Assembly (NCBI RefSeq): GCF_007655135.1
Contig: NC_045131.1
Location: 7,688,001-7,752,000, forward strand
Reading direction: 5' to 3'
DNA: 64,000 bases
Source: Punica granatum
Taxonomy: Eukaryota; Streptophyta; Magnoliopsida; Myrtales; Lythraceae
Position 1 is the first letter of the stretch; each line of letters opens with the position of its first letter. Positions 12,194-24,310 of the stretch are shown in pieces. The notes beneath the pieces were generated by a model. The model had not been told where the DNA came from and ran no database searches. It was given only the letters and a program-made list of their open reading frames with translations. The translations under genes and the position numbers were made by a program.

Positions 12194-15100
12194 TCACCTC
12201 CACCCACCAACCCTATTTTGCCCAGAAATGCCTGACAAGCTCGAGGTTGATGTACCATTTCCCGTCTTATTTCCTTTGTCTCCATTACCGAGCACGTTGA
12301 GATCTTCAAACAACCTGTATGAAGGAACGTAGGGTTTTTGACCTGTTGAAGATGGGGCAGACGCAGGACCTGCAGTAACACTTGTCCTGTTATTTACTAG
12401 AGGCGGGTTGATGTTTGGAAAAGGTCTCCCCCCTTCAATTGAGGTTTGAGACGACCCCTGCCCTCCAGCAAATCCAAATGGACGAGCTGACATGGGCAGA
12501 GACTGCTGATTATCCAAAGAGCTCAAACTGGATGCCCATGGTGGAGGAGGGTACCCATAATTGTTCTGAGGATACTGAGGTTGCATGCGTGTCTGCTCCA
12601 AAGGTAGCGCCCGTGGTTGCATTTGTTGCTGAGCCCACGGGGCAATGTAACTGCTATAAGCAGCCTGTCCGGGAATATCAAAATTTGGCTGGGAACTGTA
12701 TGGATTTGCCTGCCCGTTTGAGGAATTGGGTATAGTGTGCACACTTTGGTTGGAAGGGGGAGTACTAGGAGGATCCTGAGAAGAGACGGAGGTAGTTGTG
12801 AGGGCAAGACTTAGAAGGTCAATCATGTCCTGCTCCTTTGTAGTCCTAACAGGTGGAGGCAGATCTGTCAAAACCAAGGCCTTTGAGGTGGCAGTAGTTG
12901 GGGCATCTGGCGTCGGAATACGAATTTGATCGGCTGTTTCAGTTGATGTGGGACTCATAACGCTTCCAGTGAATGTACCTGGGGAAGCAGGTGATCTCGA
13001 ATGCCTACATTAAAAGGGAAGAGTCCTCGTCAAGGAGGAAGAGAAAATGAAACTCCGAAAAAAGATGGTTTTATAGAACATGAGGGCATAAACTGATTGG
13101 TTATACGGTCAATATCCAATGTTGGTGCAAAGGAATCTGTTACTGACCTTCGAGCTAGCTGTGCAAAGTCATCGTCCTCTTCCTCCTCATCGACGAATCC
13201 CCTTGAGAAAGTGGCAGCAGGGGACTGGGGACTAACATTAGTTCTCGGGCTGATGTCTCTTTTGGTTTCACTCGGTTGGCTCCTCTTTTCAGCTGCTGGA
13301 GGGCTCAAACTCGTAGATTGACTCGACACTGTAGATTCAGAGGCAATATCTGTAGCCTGACTTGGAACCACAGAGCCATTGGCTATAGCATCATGCTTTG
13401 CGAGAGAGTTCTGCATAACATCAAGCAACTCGAGGCCTCGACCAAGAAGTTCCTCGTCCCTGCACCATGTCAAAATGTTATGACCAGTGCTTGAAACTTG
13501 TTAAATTACACTTAAGGAAAGAAAGTACTTGGGATTAGAGATTTACTCGGTTGTGGTAAGCATTTGCATTAGCTTCTTTTGGTTTGCACGACAGCGGTCA
13601 ATAAGATCAACTACAATATCATCCTTCACAGCCTACAACCACAATTTATGAGTCAAAAACTACAGTGAATGCACGGAAAGGACTAACCATCTCAGGGCAC
13701 CTACCGCTGCGTCACCGGGATTCATAGCCTGAAGCATGTCACTTAAGAGCTCCACAATATTCTGCATGGATTCCAATGTTGATGCACTACAGAGAATGTC
13801 AAAGAAAATGTCGAGATTGTATGTTTGACGTAACATGCATAAGGGAAATAACACCAATACATTGGGAAAGGCTGATAAAAAAAGCAGTGTCTACAGAATA
13901 AATCCTAACCTCAGTCTGTCTTTATCTGCTGCCATAGCTTCATCAAGTCTTCTCGACGAATTGGTTGGCATTCCATAACCTCCTTGAGCATGTGCGATAG
14001 GATGAGCAACAGGAGGCGTAAATATAGGAGCCACAGGTGATAAGCGTCTTGGGAATGTTACTCCAGAACGCTGTAAAAGAATGATCCTCCAATGAATATT
14101 GATGATGAACAAGCAACGAAAATACTGTTGTCTTGACATTTAAAAATTTTCCATCTTCCTAATAGTGTGTCATGAGTCATTCCATCTCAGATGCTACTAC
14201 ATAAGGAGAAAGGGCAGAATTGGGGTATCAACAAATGAAGGCTAACCTAAAGGAATGGCGCTCAGATCCGGATCCTAATTTTAAGCATTATTGCTGAAAT
14301 TGAAATTAAGTAGGCTGCTGAAAGAGATTTCCCTCCTCCCCCACTTTCTTTCTTTTAATCAAGCCGAAAGAGATTGCACTGGCAATGTTTCACTTAAGGC
14401 ACAAATTAATTCTTAATTGTGTCTATTGGCAAAATTAACGGAGAAAGTATAGAGATGTCATCAGTGTGCTTACTCTTAATTCATCGTATGCATAGTAATA
14501 TTGAGGATATTTTCCTCCTTGCCCGCCAAAAGCTTCCTGCCAAATATCTAATAGTGACAGAGTTTTATCCTGCACACTCATCTCTCTCTGCAACATAAGT
14601 TCAACAAGGTAACATGGCCATGAGAAGATTTCTCACATTCAACATAAAACGCTCTCAGGAGAAATTGCTCATCGGTCGCTAGATTTTTTAAACGTATAGT
14701 CTAGTATTTCAAGTTGATAGAACCAGCAGAACTAACCATAATACTCTCCAACATTTTCAGTTTCAGCAACATGATATGTAATGGTTTTTTTTTTTTTCCG
14801 TGACTTGAATTGTTGACAACATAGGTATGAGCAATATTACTTTTATAGGGATTCATTCTGATAAAAGTAATATGTTTGCTAGATGCTAACAGCAAAGCAG
14901 TAAACAGGAAGAATTTCTCAAGTACTCACCTTTTTCTTTACAATTTTGACCATTTCCTCGAGTATATTCCTCTCCACAATTTGAAAATGGATATAATCAC
15001 CACAGTTATTCACCATGGCCTCCAAAAGCTGCAGAAAAGATGCTTCTCTTTCAGGATAATAAACTGTGTAGTGGCTCATTTGAAAATGAACCCGGTTCTT

Positions 15101-15885
15101 CCCACACTGAATATTTGCAATATATGCATGACAAAGAATAAGATAAACGGCAGAACACTATCTAGTCATGTCTCTCAAACAAGCACCTATATTTCCAACT
15201 CGCAAGCTTGTAAATCAGAATTACATAGGTGGTATCTGGTTTGATCAATTATTCATTCGGAAACTACGAATGAGACCCATAGATTCATTGCATATTAATC
15301 AACTGAAGCCCAAAAGAGAAAAGTCATCGAAAGTACCGTCAGAGCAAGGAATTGAACTCTAGGATTCTTATGCTGTAGCCTTTTCTTCACTGCTTTTAAG
15401 ACATCTCTAGCCTGCCTGAGCAATGGGAAGGTGTACACATCAGGACCGTAATTCGAAAGCAAAATTGAAGCAACCGGCAAAAATCTCTCTTTAATAATAC
15501 AGAAGCAGATTGAGAGCAGACTGCGGAGAGTTTCGTCTCCCTCAGCAAATGAGGAAATTAATGACAGAAAATTTCAATCAACAAATTATGGCATGAACAT
15601 CAAACGCTCGAAGATGCACATAATTCAGCAAAAAACATAATCATCAATGGATAAATTCAACGTCGAGCAGAGCTGACAGTCCAATACATGCAAAACCTAG
15701 AAGCTCCTCTCCTCGTGATGGAACCGGGAACGGCACTCGAGTAAGGAAAACGGCTCGGATTACCCGGGATAAGTGTTGACGAAATCGCATATGTCGATGT
15801 TCATAGTCCAGTCAGGGTTGATCAGAAGGTCGCTCGTCGCCTTCTCCACTCGGACCGTAGCTGAGGAAGACGAAGCTGACAACAT
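12194..15885 (-). CDS. TOL: TOM1-LIKE (TOL) protein, VHS-GAT ubiquitin-sorting adaptor
   Basis: TOL proteins bind ubiquitinated cargo at the plasma membrane and endosomes and act as the plant ESCRT-0 substitute. Nine exons in transcript order are 15885-15764, 15415-15337, 15028-14930, 14587-14474, 14070-13910, 13786-13705, 13632-13547, 13459-13107 and 12978-12194, totalling 1881 nt or 626 aa. The VHS domain covers about residues 10-165 and includes LINPDWTMNIDICDFVN and KAVKKRLQHKNPRVQ. The GAT domain covers about 195-280, through ANQKKLMQML and DEELLGRGLELLD. A clathrin-box-like DMIDLLSLAL and a Pro/Gln-rich tail ending in the conserved PYVPSYRLFEDLNVLG follow. The gene is closest in type to Arabidopsis TOL6/TOL9. 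The acceptor of the last exon was chosen at 12978 because the nearer AG (exon start 13004) breaks the frame. Confidence 0.93.
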
Positions 15886-16080
15886 CCTTTCTCAGGAGAC
15901 TGCTCCACTTCCGCCGGAGTTCAGCTCCTTGGCTTCTCCGTCCAGCCGAAACCCTAGCGAGAGAGAGAGAGAGAGGGAAGAGTGGGAGAAAGGCCTTCGG
16001 AGTTATATGCTGAATTGCAGTCAACCGCAAGCTGCCTTCATCCAAAACGAATCATCCCCTCCCTCCTTTTCACCGCCCCC

Positions 16081-16121
<41 letters not shown>

Positions 16122-16140
16122 CTTTTCTGCTATGATATGA
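15886..16140 (-). promoter_or_regulatory. TOL 5' leader / core promoter with CT tract
   Basis: On the + strand this interval shows a (CT)n run at 16082-16118, which is GA-rich when read with the gene. It also has a GA cluster at about 15959-15976 next to ccgaaaccctagcg, a telo-box (AAACCCTA). RAPTOR1 has a similar pairing of pyrimidine tract and telo-box. No TATA box was recognised. Confidence 0.4.
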
Positions 16141-17375
16141 CTCCTTTTCAACGAAACCCCACGCGCCTCCCGCTATTTTTGAGTGCCACGCGCCGCCCGG
16201 ACGGCCGGTCGCCGGATTTCTTTCTATTATCTATCTGCAAGGAAAATAAAAAAATTCGCCTAAAATTATATTCATATTCATATTCATTCAGATTAAATTA
16301 AATTTAATACACTATTTTAACTTATTGAAACATGCTACATATGATTGTTCCTAATATATCTACGCTAATATTCCGCCTTCAATCAAATATGTGAACTATA
16401 TAATATTTCAGGATTAAATGACGTTTAATAAACCAAAAATATTTTTGAAAAACAGATATAAAATTAAAGAAAATGTGAAATTTGTTAGGGAATATAAAAT
16501 TGGACCTACTCACAGGTCAATTCAGCATCTTAGGCCTACCTTGATACACCAAATCGGTAACACAATCTTGATGATATATTCCATCCATAATTATGAATAC
16601 AAATATCTAGATACATGTTTCCTACGATCTTTATAAATACCCTAAAAATTAAGCCTCTACTCAATAAAATAATTTATTATTTTAAAATCTCTATAAAATT
16701 ATATAGGAAAGTTTATGAAGAAACGAAGAAACCAAAAAAAAAAACTAATCAATAATTTAACACATCGAGCAAAGGAGATTCCGAACTCTCTTTTAGCTTA
16801 TTAAAAATATAGCATATAGTATGGATATAAATATAGATATATAAAGATAGTAATGATGTAGATATAGATACAACGTAATGTCACTTTTTTTTGGGGGGGG
16901 GGGTTTGTTTTACAATATAATGTAGTCTTTTATATTATATTCTACTAATATTAATTATTATATACTATTGATAACTTCTTATGCAAGTTAATATATATGG
17001 ATAACTGAATTAAACCGAAAATAAGAACAACAGAAGGCGGAATGAAAAGAAAGACGCTCGAACGCTGTGATTTTGATAATTAAACTGCATATTGATATTA
17101 TATATATATATATATATATAGATAAAGTCCTAACCCAAGAGATTATAAAAGAAAAAGAATTGCAATTTTAGGATAAAGAAAGAAAGATAAGCACGGAACA
17201 TGAAGAAATTGTCATAATTCAGTCAGTATAAGAGTTCGATTATGACTATACGATAAATTGGGATTACCTGCCGGAAGGGACGATGGATGTCAATGTCAGG
17301 TCCCGCGCCAGCAATTTTTTCTTTGTTTTGTTATTATGCCTTCCACTCCACTCATGCCCTAAGCATAATAAGAAA

Positions 17376-17404
17376 CTAGTTTTCTATCCCGTGTGTCCCA
17401 CGGG
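17376..17404 (-). mobile_element. Helitron-like 3' terminus (hairpin plus CTAG)
   Basis: Read on the - strand, a perfect GC-rich hairpin (cccgtgggacacacggg, 17404-17388) is followed eight bases later by CTAG and then T. This is the layout of a Helitron 3' end. The element would then extend to the right into the AT-rich DNA after 17404. I could not find its 5' TC terminus, so only the end is annotated. Confidence 0.4.
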
Positions 17405-19109
17405 TTCGCTTTCATATATTCCTATATCATTTTGTATTGTAATTATTTACATGCATAAAGTTTTCTGATAAAAAATAATAAAAATTTTCAATTATTAATT
17501 ATAATAAAATGTTTATCTTAACATCTCTTTGTTAACAATTAGAGTAAATTAATAATTTTTTTTGCCACATAGCGAGTTAATTATTATTATAATAATATTT
17601 TGAAACTACTTATTTCAATTGGTATGCATCATCATATTTTTGTTAATTATCAATATAGATTGACATATATTAAGTTTAGTAATTAGAATAAACTTCATTT
17701 TACTCTTTTTTTAAACAACATTTATGATTTTATTATTTTTAAAATTTTATTTTATTTATGAGTTTAAACTCATAGCGCTATATCATAATATTTTTCGTAT
17801 ATAAGACCATAACTTTTTTAAAAATCATATTTTTATTTATGACCTTAAGACATTTATATATAATTAAATGATCAAATTACATCAATTTTGCATGGTTCAA
17901 TATATATTTTGCAACAAATAGTTCCAATTAGTAAGCATTATATTATGTGTTTTTTTAATAGTAAGTATATTAAAAAGATTTGTTGTAGATGATGGTAAGT
18001 TCATATATATATATATATATATATATTTACTTCATTATCCATTTTTAAATGTGCAAATATTTTGGCATCTTTTGTTTGATTTTTTTTATATTATCATAAA
18101 TTCATAAACAATAATAAAATCCTTAATCTTATATAGAAATTAGGTTAACATACATACAATTAAATAAATGAAATTCTCTTAAATTTTTAAAATTATGTTC
18201 ACTAATGAAAAATCATTTATTAATATATGAGTCAATTTTAATTCTATGACCAAAAGTTCGTAGAACTAGTGATTTGTTGTTATTTTTTAGATATATATAT
18301 ATATATATATATGAAAAACTATTTATTTTTTAGTGTTCTATTTTTGTATTTTACGGATTCCATCTTTTCATACATTTATTTCATTTATATAATAATTATA
18401 TATATTTTTAAAAAATTTGATTATTAAGAATCATAAAAATATCAACAATAGTTTAAAATTTTACACAATAATTTTTGAATAATAACCTTTGATGAAGTTG
18501 GACTAATTAATTTATTCAGATTTTTTTGAAATTTCTCTTACAAATTTGATTTATACATTTTTATACTCAATTTTATATATTTTAATTTCTTTCACACGCC
18601 AATAGTATATGATTTAGTCTTATATGATCGATTAATTGTTTTTTTCAATATAAGTTATATAATAATATCCCATTAAATATTTTACTATTATATAATTACA
18701 AATTGACAATTTTAACCTTACTAACTATGATCCTATTTAATGTAAAATGAAATGAATTTTACTATATATATATATATATATATATAAAATATGGATGGAT
18801 ATGGATTAGATAAGCGTAATCGGATGCCAATGAGCGATGAACCTCACGCTTGTCATATCCGATACCGATGGGAAAAGATGATACCATGTTTTGGCGGACC
18901 ACCACCGACTGACTACCCGATGCGAGATTTTGTTGGTATCGCTTCATCGTTAGCATGGGATTGAGTTCTGACAATACGAAGTATGTTCTGAATGAATGAC
19001 ATTAAAGTAATAAAAGCAAATCTGTGGGTCACATCCCTTTCTAGTAGTCGGATCAGAAAAGCAGAGAGAATGTTTACGATTATCAACTATCAATATGGAT
19101 TGATTCAAA

Positions 19110-19225
19110 TATCTCGATGTTTAAATAAGATCAAATAAGATCTCGAGTTAGAGTTTTATGAATGGAAAAAATCTATAATTGGAAGTGTTTTAGCCCTTAA
19201 TGGGCCGATATAACTCGAATTCGTT
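19110..19225 (+). repeat. Degenerate copy of dispersed tRNA-derived SINE (family B)
   Basis: The order of blocks matches other copies in the window: a box-B-like tctcgagttagag, then ttatgaatggaaaaaatc, then ttttagcccttaatgggccg. No target duplication was seen. The identity rests on similarity to copies such as 45846-45998 read in the opposite orientation. Confidence 0.4.
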
Positions 19226-20149
19226 AGGTTTCTTGACACTAAAATATACACCGAAAAATTTATTGCACTACAGACCTAATGAGTACATCGTCATTACAAT
19301 ATGTTTTACGACTTCCAAGGTGATGTACATTATCTTTTCTATATGATATAATTCTGAGTCGAAAGGTTCGTTGGAGAAACGAAACAAAAATACGAGCGAC
19401 GTGACCTGATGGAAAATTCTACCTTCCGTCTTGAATATAATCCAGAGGCAACATTTTCCTCCTCGATCATTCGGGAAGAAAGTACACATTAGCTGTCACT
19501 AATAATCACGTGCACTTCACAATCATACCATCAATGAATCCGCGGGACCATCATTGACATTCCGGTATTCCAATGATTCATCACTAATCCCGATTATTCG
19601 TCTTAAGGACGGACGAGTCACGATGGAGTAGGGTAGGGTACAGGGTCGGCTGCTCCTACTGTCCATTCAGGGGACCGATCATAGAAGGTTGATCGGTTAG
19701 TCGCAGAATATGCGTGGACGAGGAAATTTCTGTATCATGTCTTGTGAAGTGTATCTTTTTTCAAGTTCTCTCTCTAGCAGAAGAGAAACATGGAATGCTG
19801 GAAAACCGGAAAAGGGGAAACTAAAGACATTCAATGCAGAAAAAGAGAAGATCGCATAGTTCAATATTATATTTCTTGGGAGACATTATCCTGGAAAATC
19901 AAACTCCAGAGCATATTAAGCAAGAATACATGGACCTAATCTCGACCGATCTGGAGAAGCTTACAAGTGCACGAGCCACCTCATATTATCAAGCAGGATA
20001 AGCTAAGCAGATTCTCTTCTTCCCTGTATAGTCTCAGATGGCACGGGGTACAACTTATGCCAAAAAAGAAACAAAGAAAAAAAGAAAAAGAATAAGAAAA
20101 ATCAATGTTATACCACAACTTAAGAAGGAAATTTTACCCGTTAAGAACT

Positions 20150-22862
20150 TTAATCATCGTTGTCCTTGTCCTCATTGATCTCTTCAAGAATCACGATCAG
20201 TGCAGTGATGAAGGCACGGTCGATGTTAGGGTATACTGTCACAGAGAAGGTATCCTTCCCGAGGACAACCTTCTGCACCGTGTGTTTTGTATGCATCTGC
20301 ATAATTCAATTTCAATAAGAGAATCAAGGGAGAACTTCTACAGAAGATGGAAAACCAAGGGAAACAAATGGGTGAAAAAGAGAATATTGGTCGCTCCTTT
20401 TTAATTTCAAATTATACAAGGGCTATCTTTAAAAAACAATGAATTCTTCGCTCTTGCAAGGTCTCATTTAGCAAAGAGACTTCAAAAGACTATATTGGCG
20501 GATGCCGGATCACTGTATCCAACTTTAATGTTCAGTCATTGGAAGTGGGCTGCTATGCGAACAGGACTGAACTGGCTGCCACACGAACTATTCCAAATTG
20601 AACGTCCATTGAACCAACTGGACCCAAATCACATGATTGTATAAATCCTAGATTTCTGATATAAATAGTGAGATCGTTCCAAACATATAAATTTCTCCAA
20701 TTGATTAGACCCATAGCAATGCCTGGAAGACTAAAGCCTATCCAGATGTCTGATCCCTCTACTTTTGGGTCTTTAATAGTTGGGACTGATTGTGATCTTA
20801 AGGACTATATTTACCTGAGCAATGACCATGGAACTGTCCCCAGCATATATGGTGCATGATCTCTCTAACCAGCTCCCTTCAACCTTAAAGTTGGGAACAT
20901 CTTCTTTCGTGTTAGCAGCAAGGAACACATCTAACTCGGTCTTGTACTGGATTAAGGATGATTTCTTGGCACTGAAAAGCAAATCCTCAGAGTCCGAGCT
21001 TTCTCCCCTGAAAACTTGCCATCGCCGGTGTGCTGTTAATTTCTGAATCAGAAAAATACAAGCAACATTTATTTCTTAACGAGGTTTGTAGATACTTGTT
21101 ATTCAGATCAGACAAGAAACTACAAACAACTTTCATAATATATATGGGACTGACTAATCACCAAAACTCAAGCAGCAAATTCCCTATTTGTAATGGAAGT
21201 ATGAGCTATCAGTTATCATTAATTGCATTGTATTATATGCATGTGTTCCAGCACAAAATGAAGGCACACATACTCTGAAGAATATCATATAGGTTCATGA
21301 ATCTCATTTAGCAACAGGTTGTGTAAAGCCAGTCCAAGGCCGTACTTGGCTCTGTTCGTGAATTTGTAGATGGCAAGCGATGATCCCATACACATAGTCA
21401 TAACTGGTGTGTTAAAACGAAGTTGTCGCTTTCTTTTCTAACAATGATCTAAGATTACGATTTGGCTGCAGAATAATCAAGTTCAACAACTGAAGATAGT
21501 TACATCTCCAACGACCCTCATTACCCATAGAAGGTATAAAGAGATCTGGAGTTTTAACCAATGCATGCCACTATGAATATATTTTTCTTTTCATCAGCAA
21601 AAGAAAGAAAAGTACAGTGGTTGCTCCAGGATTTAATTAGTTCAGGCACGAAACTGCAACTCTCCCCTCTTAAATCAAAGCAAAAAGTAGCAAAAGAAGC
21701 ATAGTTGCCTCACTGAAGAAACATTGCATCGATTGCGTGACTTAGAGAACGAAACAACGAAAATGAACTTGTAAATATCAGTTTCTGCACATTCTGCCAT
21801 TGAAATGATATCATTCTCATCAGTATATCCACCATTTAATGTTCCCACATCTCTTTACGCTAATGTTCATGGCTCGAAACAACTCCTTCCATTAGCCAAG
21901 TTTGTAAGCACATTTTTGGAGTAATTTAAACTGGAGATATACACCCATTAGATCCACAGACAGAGTAGACACGAACAGCCAAGCAAAAAGAGTTCACAAG
22001 GGTACAGAATCTCCCCAGATACAGAAAAATGTTTGTTTATTTTAGGGAAAAAAAAAAACCTACGAAAGAGCTAATCGTGGGGCCGGTTCCAAAAGGCTCG
22101 GAACTGTTGGATGGGGGACTATTCCCCCTCCAGGCCTCCTGACTGGTCCGACCTTAGGACCATAAGATTTCCTGGTAAAAAGCTTCCGGAACTGCGACTA
22201 GAACCGATGGATGGTATCGGTAATTTGTGGAAAGCGACTCCTCAATGAATTTCATTTGTTTATTTATTAATGACAAATGAAAAATGCTTGATACCATTTG
22301 AAGATACATATGTCTTTTTCAAGGTGGTCTTGTCCTGTTCTAACACGCTCTGTCCCAAAGGTTTGGCTCCCCACTTCCCTTAATATGATTCATTCATTCC
22401 GACATCGAGTAAACTAAACTTGCAGCATTACACCATCTGCTTAATCCTTATGATCTAATGAAATGCAAAAATAGAATTGGAAATCTCAAAAGCACTGCAA
22501 GCCATTACAAACGCATTAGACGACAGAGCAGAACTTATCTATATAAGCAATGAGTGGAGGATGAGGGAGGCGTTGGGGACGGGGTGTCGGGATACCTTCT
22601 GGCGAAGAGTGGCGACGGGGTGGCCGGCGGCGTCGAGCAGGACGCGCCGGTCGTGGAAGCTGAAGTGAGCGCCCCGCACTCTGAAGACAGTGTTGTCGTC
22701 GACGTCTGTAACGAGGAAATTGCCGTCGGTGACAGCGATGAGCTTCCGGACGATGGTGAGATCCACCACGTAGGGGACGCAGAAGGCGGAGCTGACAACC
22801 GCCACCGGCCGGGCCATCGCCGGGTAGCTCGACTCCGCCGCCATCATCAGAGACTTGGCCAT
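20150..22862 (-). CDS. LURP-one-related (LOR, DUF567) protein
   Basis: Three exons, 22862-22596, 21042-20815 and 20296-20150, encode 213 aa. The family is the tubby-like LURP-one-related group; Arabidopsis LURP1 is needed for defence against oomycetes, but the biochemical role of most members is unknown. The protein matches LOR15-type members along its length. Exon 1 has CVPYVVDLTIVRKL and FRVRGAHFSFHDRRVLLDAAG, exon 2 has HRRWQVFRGESSD and GSWLERSCTIYAGDSS, and exon 3 has KDTFSVTVYPNIDRAFI and an acidic C-terminus. The first exon is much more GC-rich than the other two. The start at 22862 is the first ATG in frame. The introns are about 1.55 kb and 0.52 kb. Confidence 0.92.
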
Positions 22863-22939
22863 CCGCGATCGCCGCAATGCGACAGCCAGCCCAGCTGAGA
22901 GAGTGGCTCAAACTTACTTTACGGATGGGGATTTTGAGC

Positions 22940-22985
22940 TGATTTCGTTGACTTCTGGGATTGACTTTGTACACGTGGAGGGCCC
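22940..22985. promoter_or_regulatory. Two W-boxes and a G-box upstream of the LOR gene
   Basis: TTGACT occurs at 22948-22953 and again at 22961-22966, and CACGTG at 22972-22977, about 86-116 bp upstream of the LOR start codon. TTGAC(T/C) is the WRKY-factor W-box and CACGTG the bZIP/bHLH G-box. Function is inferred from sequence only. Confidence 0.4.
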
Positions 22986-24035
22986 ATAACGTGCCACGAG
23001 TGCATGGACCCACCCAACCCAATCTACTTGATCATGGATCCGACTACTCTTCTATCGTGCATGATAGGAAGTCGCATCGCGTTCGTCTAATTAATGGCCT
23101 GTATTTGATAATTTTAAGGGCTTCAGGTTCTTGTCTCATCCGTGACAACATCAACGTATGACTTTCACACTTGCTTGTACATATCCGTGTACTTAAACAT
23201 TCGTCTTCAATGAATCATATATTCTTTTGCTCATGCAAAGGAGAAAAAATAAATTGACGATGAGGTTTGGACTTCCGCACTCTGAGTCTACTACTAAATA
23301 CGAGTTCACACTTGGATTTTCACTAGTATATATGAGTATGCATAGACGTGTAAGACCCGCTCTATTATAATATTAAACTTCTCATTGCACCGAAAAGTGA
23401 TTTGGACATGCTACACTCAAATTTAAAACTCGGTTAAAAATTTAAAAGATCCAATTTGTGGAGCTGCTCTTGTTAGATACGAATGCCTCTTAGAACGGCA
23501 AATTCCGCGAGGACTTTCAGGAGAGCTTTGGTGGTTAGGGTTGTTATCGATCGAAGTGTCTCCACACATACTTGTATCTTCTATTGACTATAGTGAAGAA
23601 GATCCGTTGTGCCTCTTTTGCCCATGGACATACAACATATGCCACATTGCCAACATGAACAACGTACATCTCACATGTTCATCTCCTATCCCTCCTCTTT
23701 GTTTGTGAATCAGATTTATTCGTTCACTTTCTGGACACTTATAATATGGCGAATCCAACTATCTTATATACTTAGAATTTTTGTATGGGTTTTCCGACAT
23801 ATGAATCCAACTCTAAGCAGTCGGCTCCATCCTCCGATACCTGGGTGGGTTGGCTGCAGAGGGTGCCCAAGCGTGCGGTGGCCGGCAGCGACCCGAACCC
23901 TAGGCACCCCAGTTTCCTATTAAATATTTTTTATTTGTCCTTTTAATTTCTTAATGTGCAATGCGCATGTCATTTTTAATAATAGGCTATGACTAATTCA
24001 GGTCGAGAACTGGATCAGTCCCATTAAGGAATAAA
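22986..24035. other. Intergenic DNA left of the plastid insertion
   Basis: There is no supported gene. Short open frames around 23609-23923 show no recognisable domain. A GC-rich patch at about 23820-23910 stands out from the AT-rich surroundings but is too short to identify. Confidence 0.45.
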
Positions 24036-24037
24036 AT

Positions 24038-24310
24038 AATCGAGGAGCTCTAGAAGCATGCATACAAGCTCGTAATGAGGGACGTGATCTTGCTCGTGAA
24101 GGTAATGAAATTATCCGTGAAGCTAACAAATGGAGTCCTAAACTAGCTGTTGCTTGTGAAGTAATGAAAGAGATCAATTTTGAGTTTGAAGCAATGATTA
24201 CTTTGTAATCCATTAATTTTCGTCCATTCTCTTAATTGAATTGTAATTCAACCAAATGCAATCTTTTACTAAAAGGATTTAGCCGAATACAAAGATGCTA
24301 TTATAGATAT
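24038..24310 (+). pseudogene. rbcL: Nuclear plastid DNA insertion: 3' end of rbcL plus downstream plastid spacer
   Basis: Positions 24038-24208 encode the last 56 residues of the Rubisco large subunit in one open frame, through its own TAA stop: [28 protein letters not shown] and EINFEFEAM. The normal CEVWKEI reads CEVMKEI here (tgg to atg). After the stop, about 24209-24310 still resembles the plastid spacer downstream of rbcL (cttaattgaattgtaattca, ttttactaaaaggattt, gccgaatacaaagat). Sequence before 24036 does not match rbcL, so that is the left breakpoint. It is a fragment without its own promoter and is not functional. Confidence 0.9.

Larger units (their letters stand above)
16141..20149. 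other. AT-rich intergenic DNA between TOL and the LOR gene
   Basis: There is no supported gene. The interval is very AT-rich with several (TA)n tracts, near 17098-17119, 18004-18026, 18291-18311 and 18764-18785. It carries a Helitron-like terminus at 17376-17404 and a degenerate tRNA-SINE copy near 19110-19225, both listed separately. A less AT-rich stretch at about 19600-19700 contains no recognised motif. Confidence 0.5.

Noticed and set aside
12978..13010. Acceptor giving an exon start at 13004 for the last TOL exon
   Set aside because: That splice would change the frame and reach a stop quickly; the acceptor giving an exon start at 12978 keeps the frame and has a better pyrimidine tract.
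22516..23022. 168-codon frame on the - strand over the first LOR exon
   Set aside because: It overlaps LOR exon 1 in another frame and reads as Arg/His/Pro-rich text with no domain; the LOR frame matches its family.
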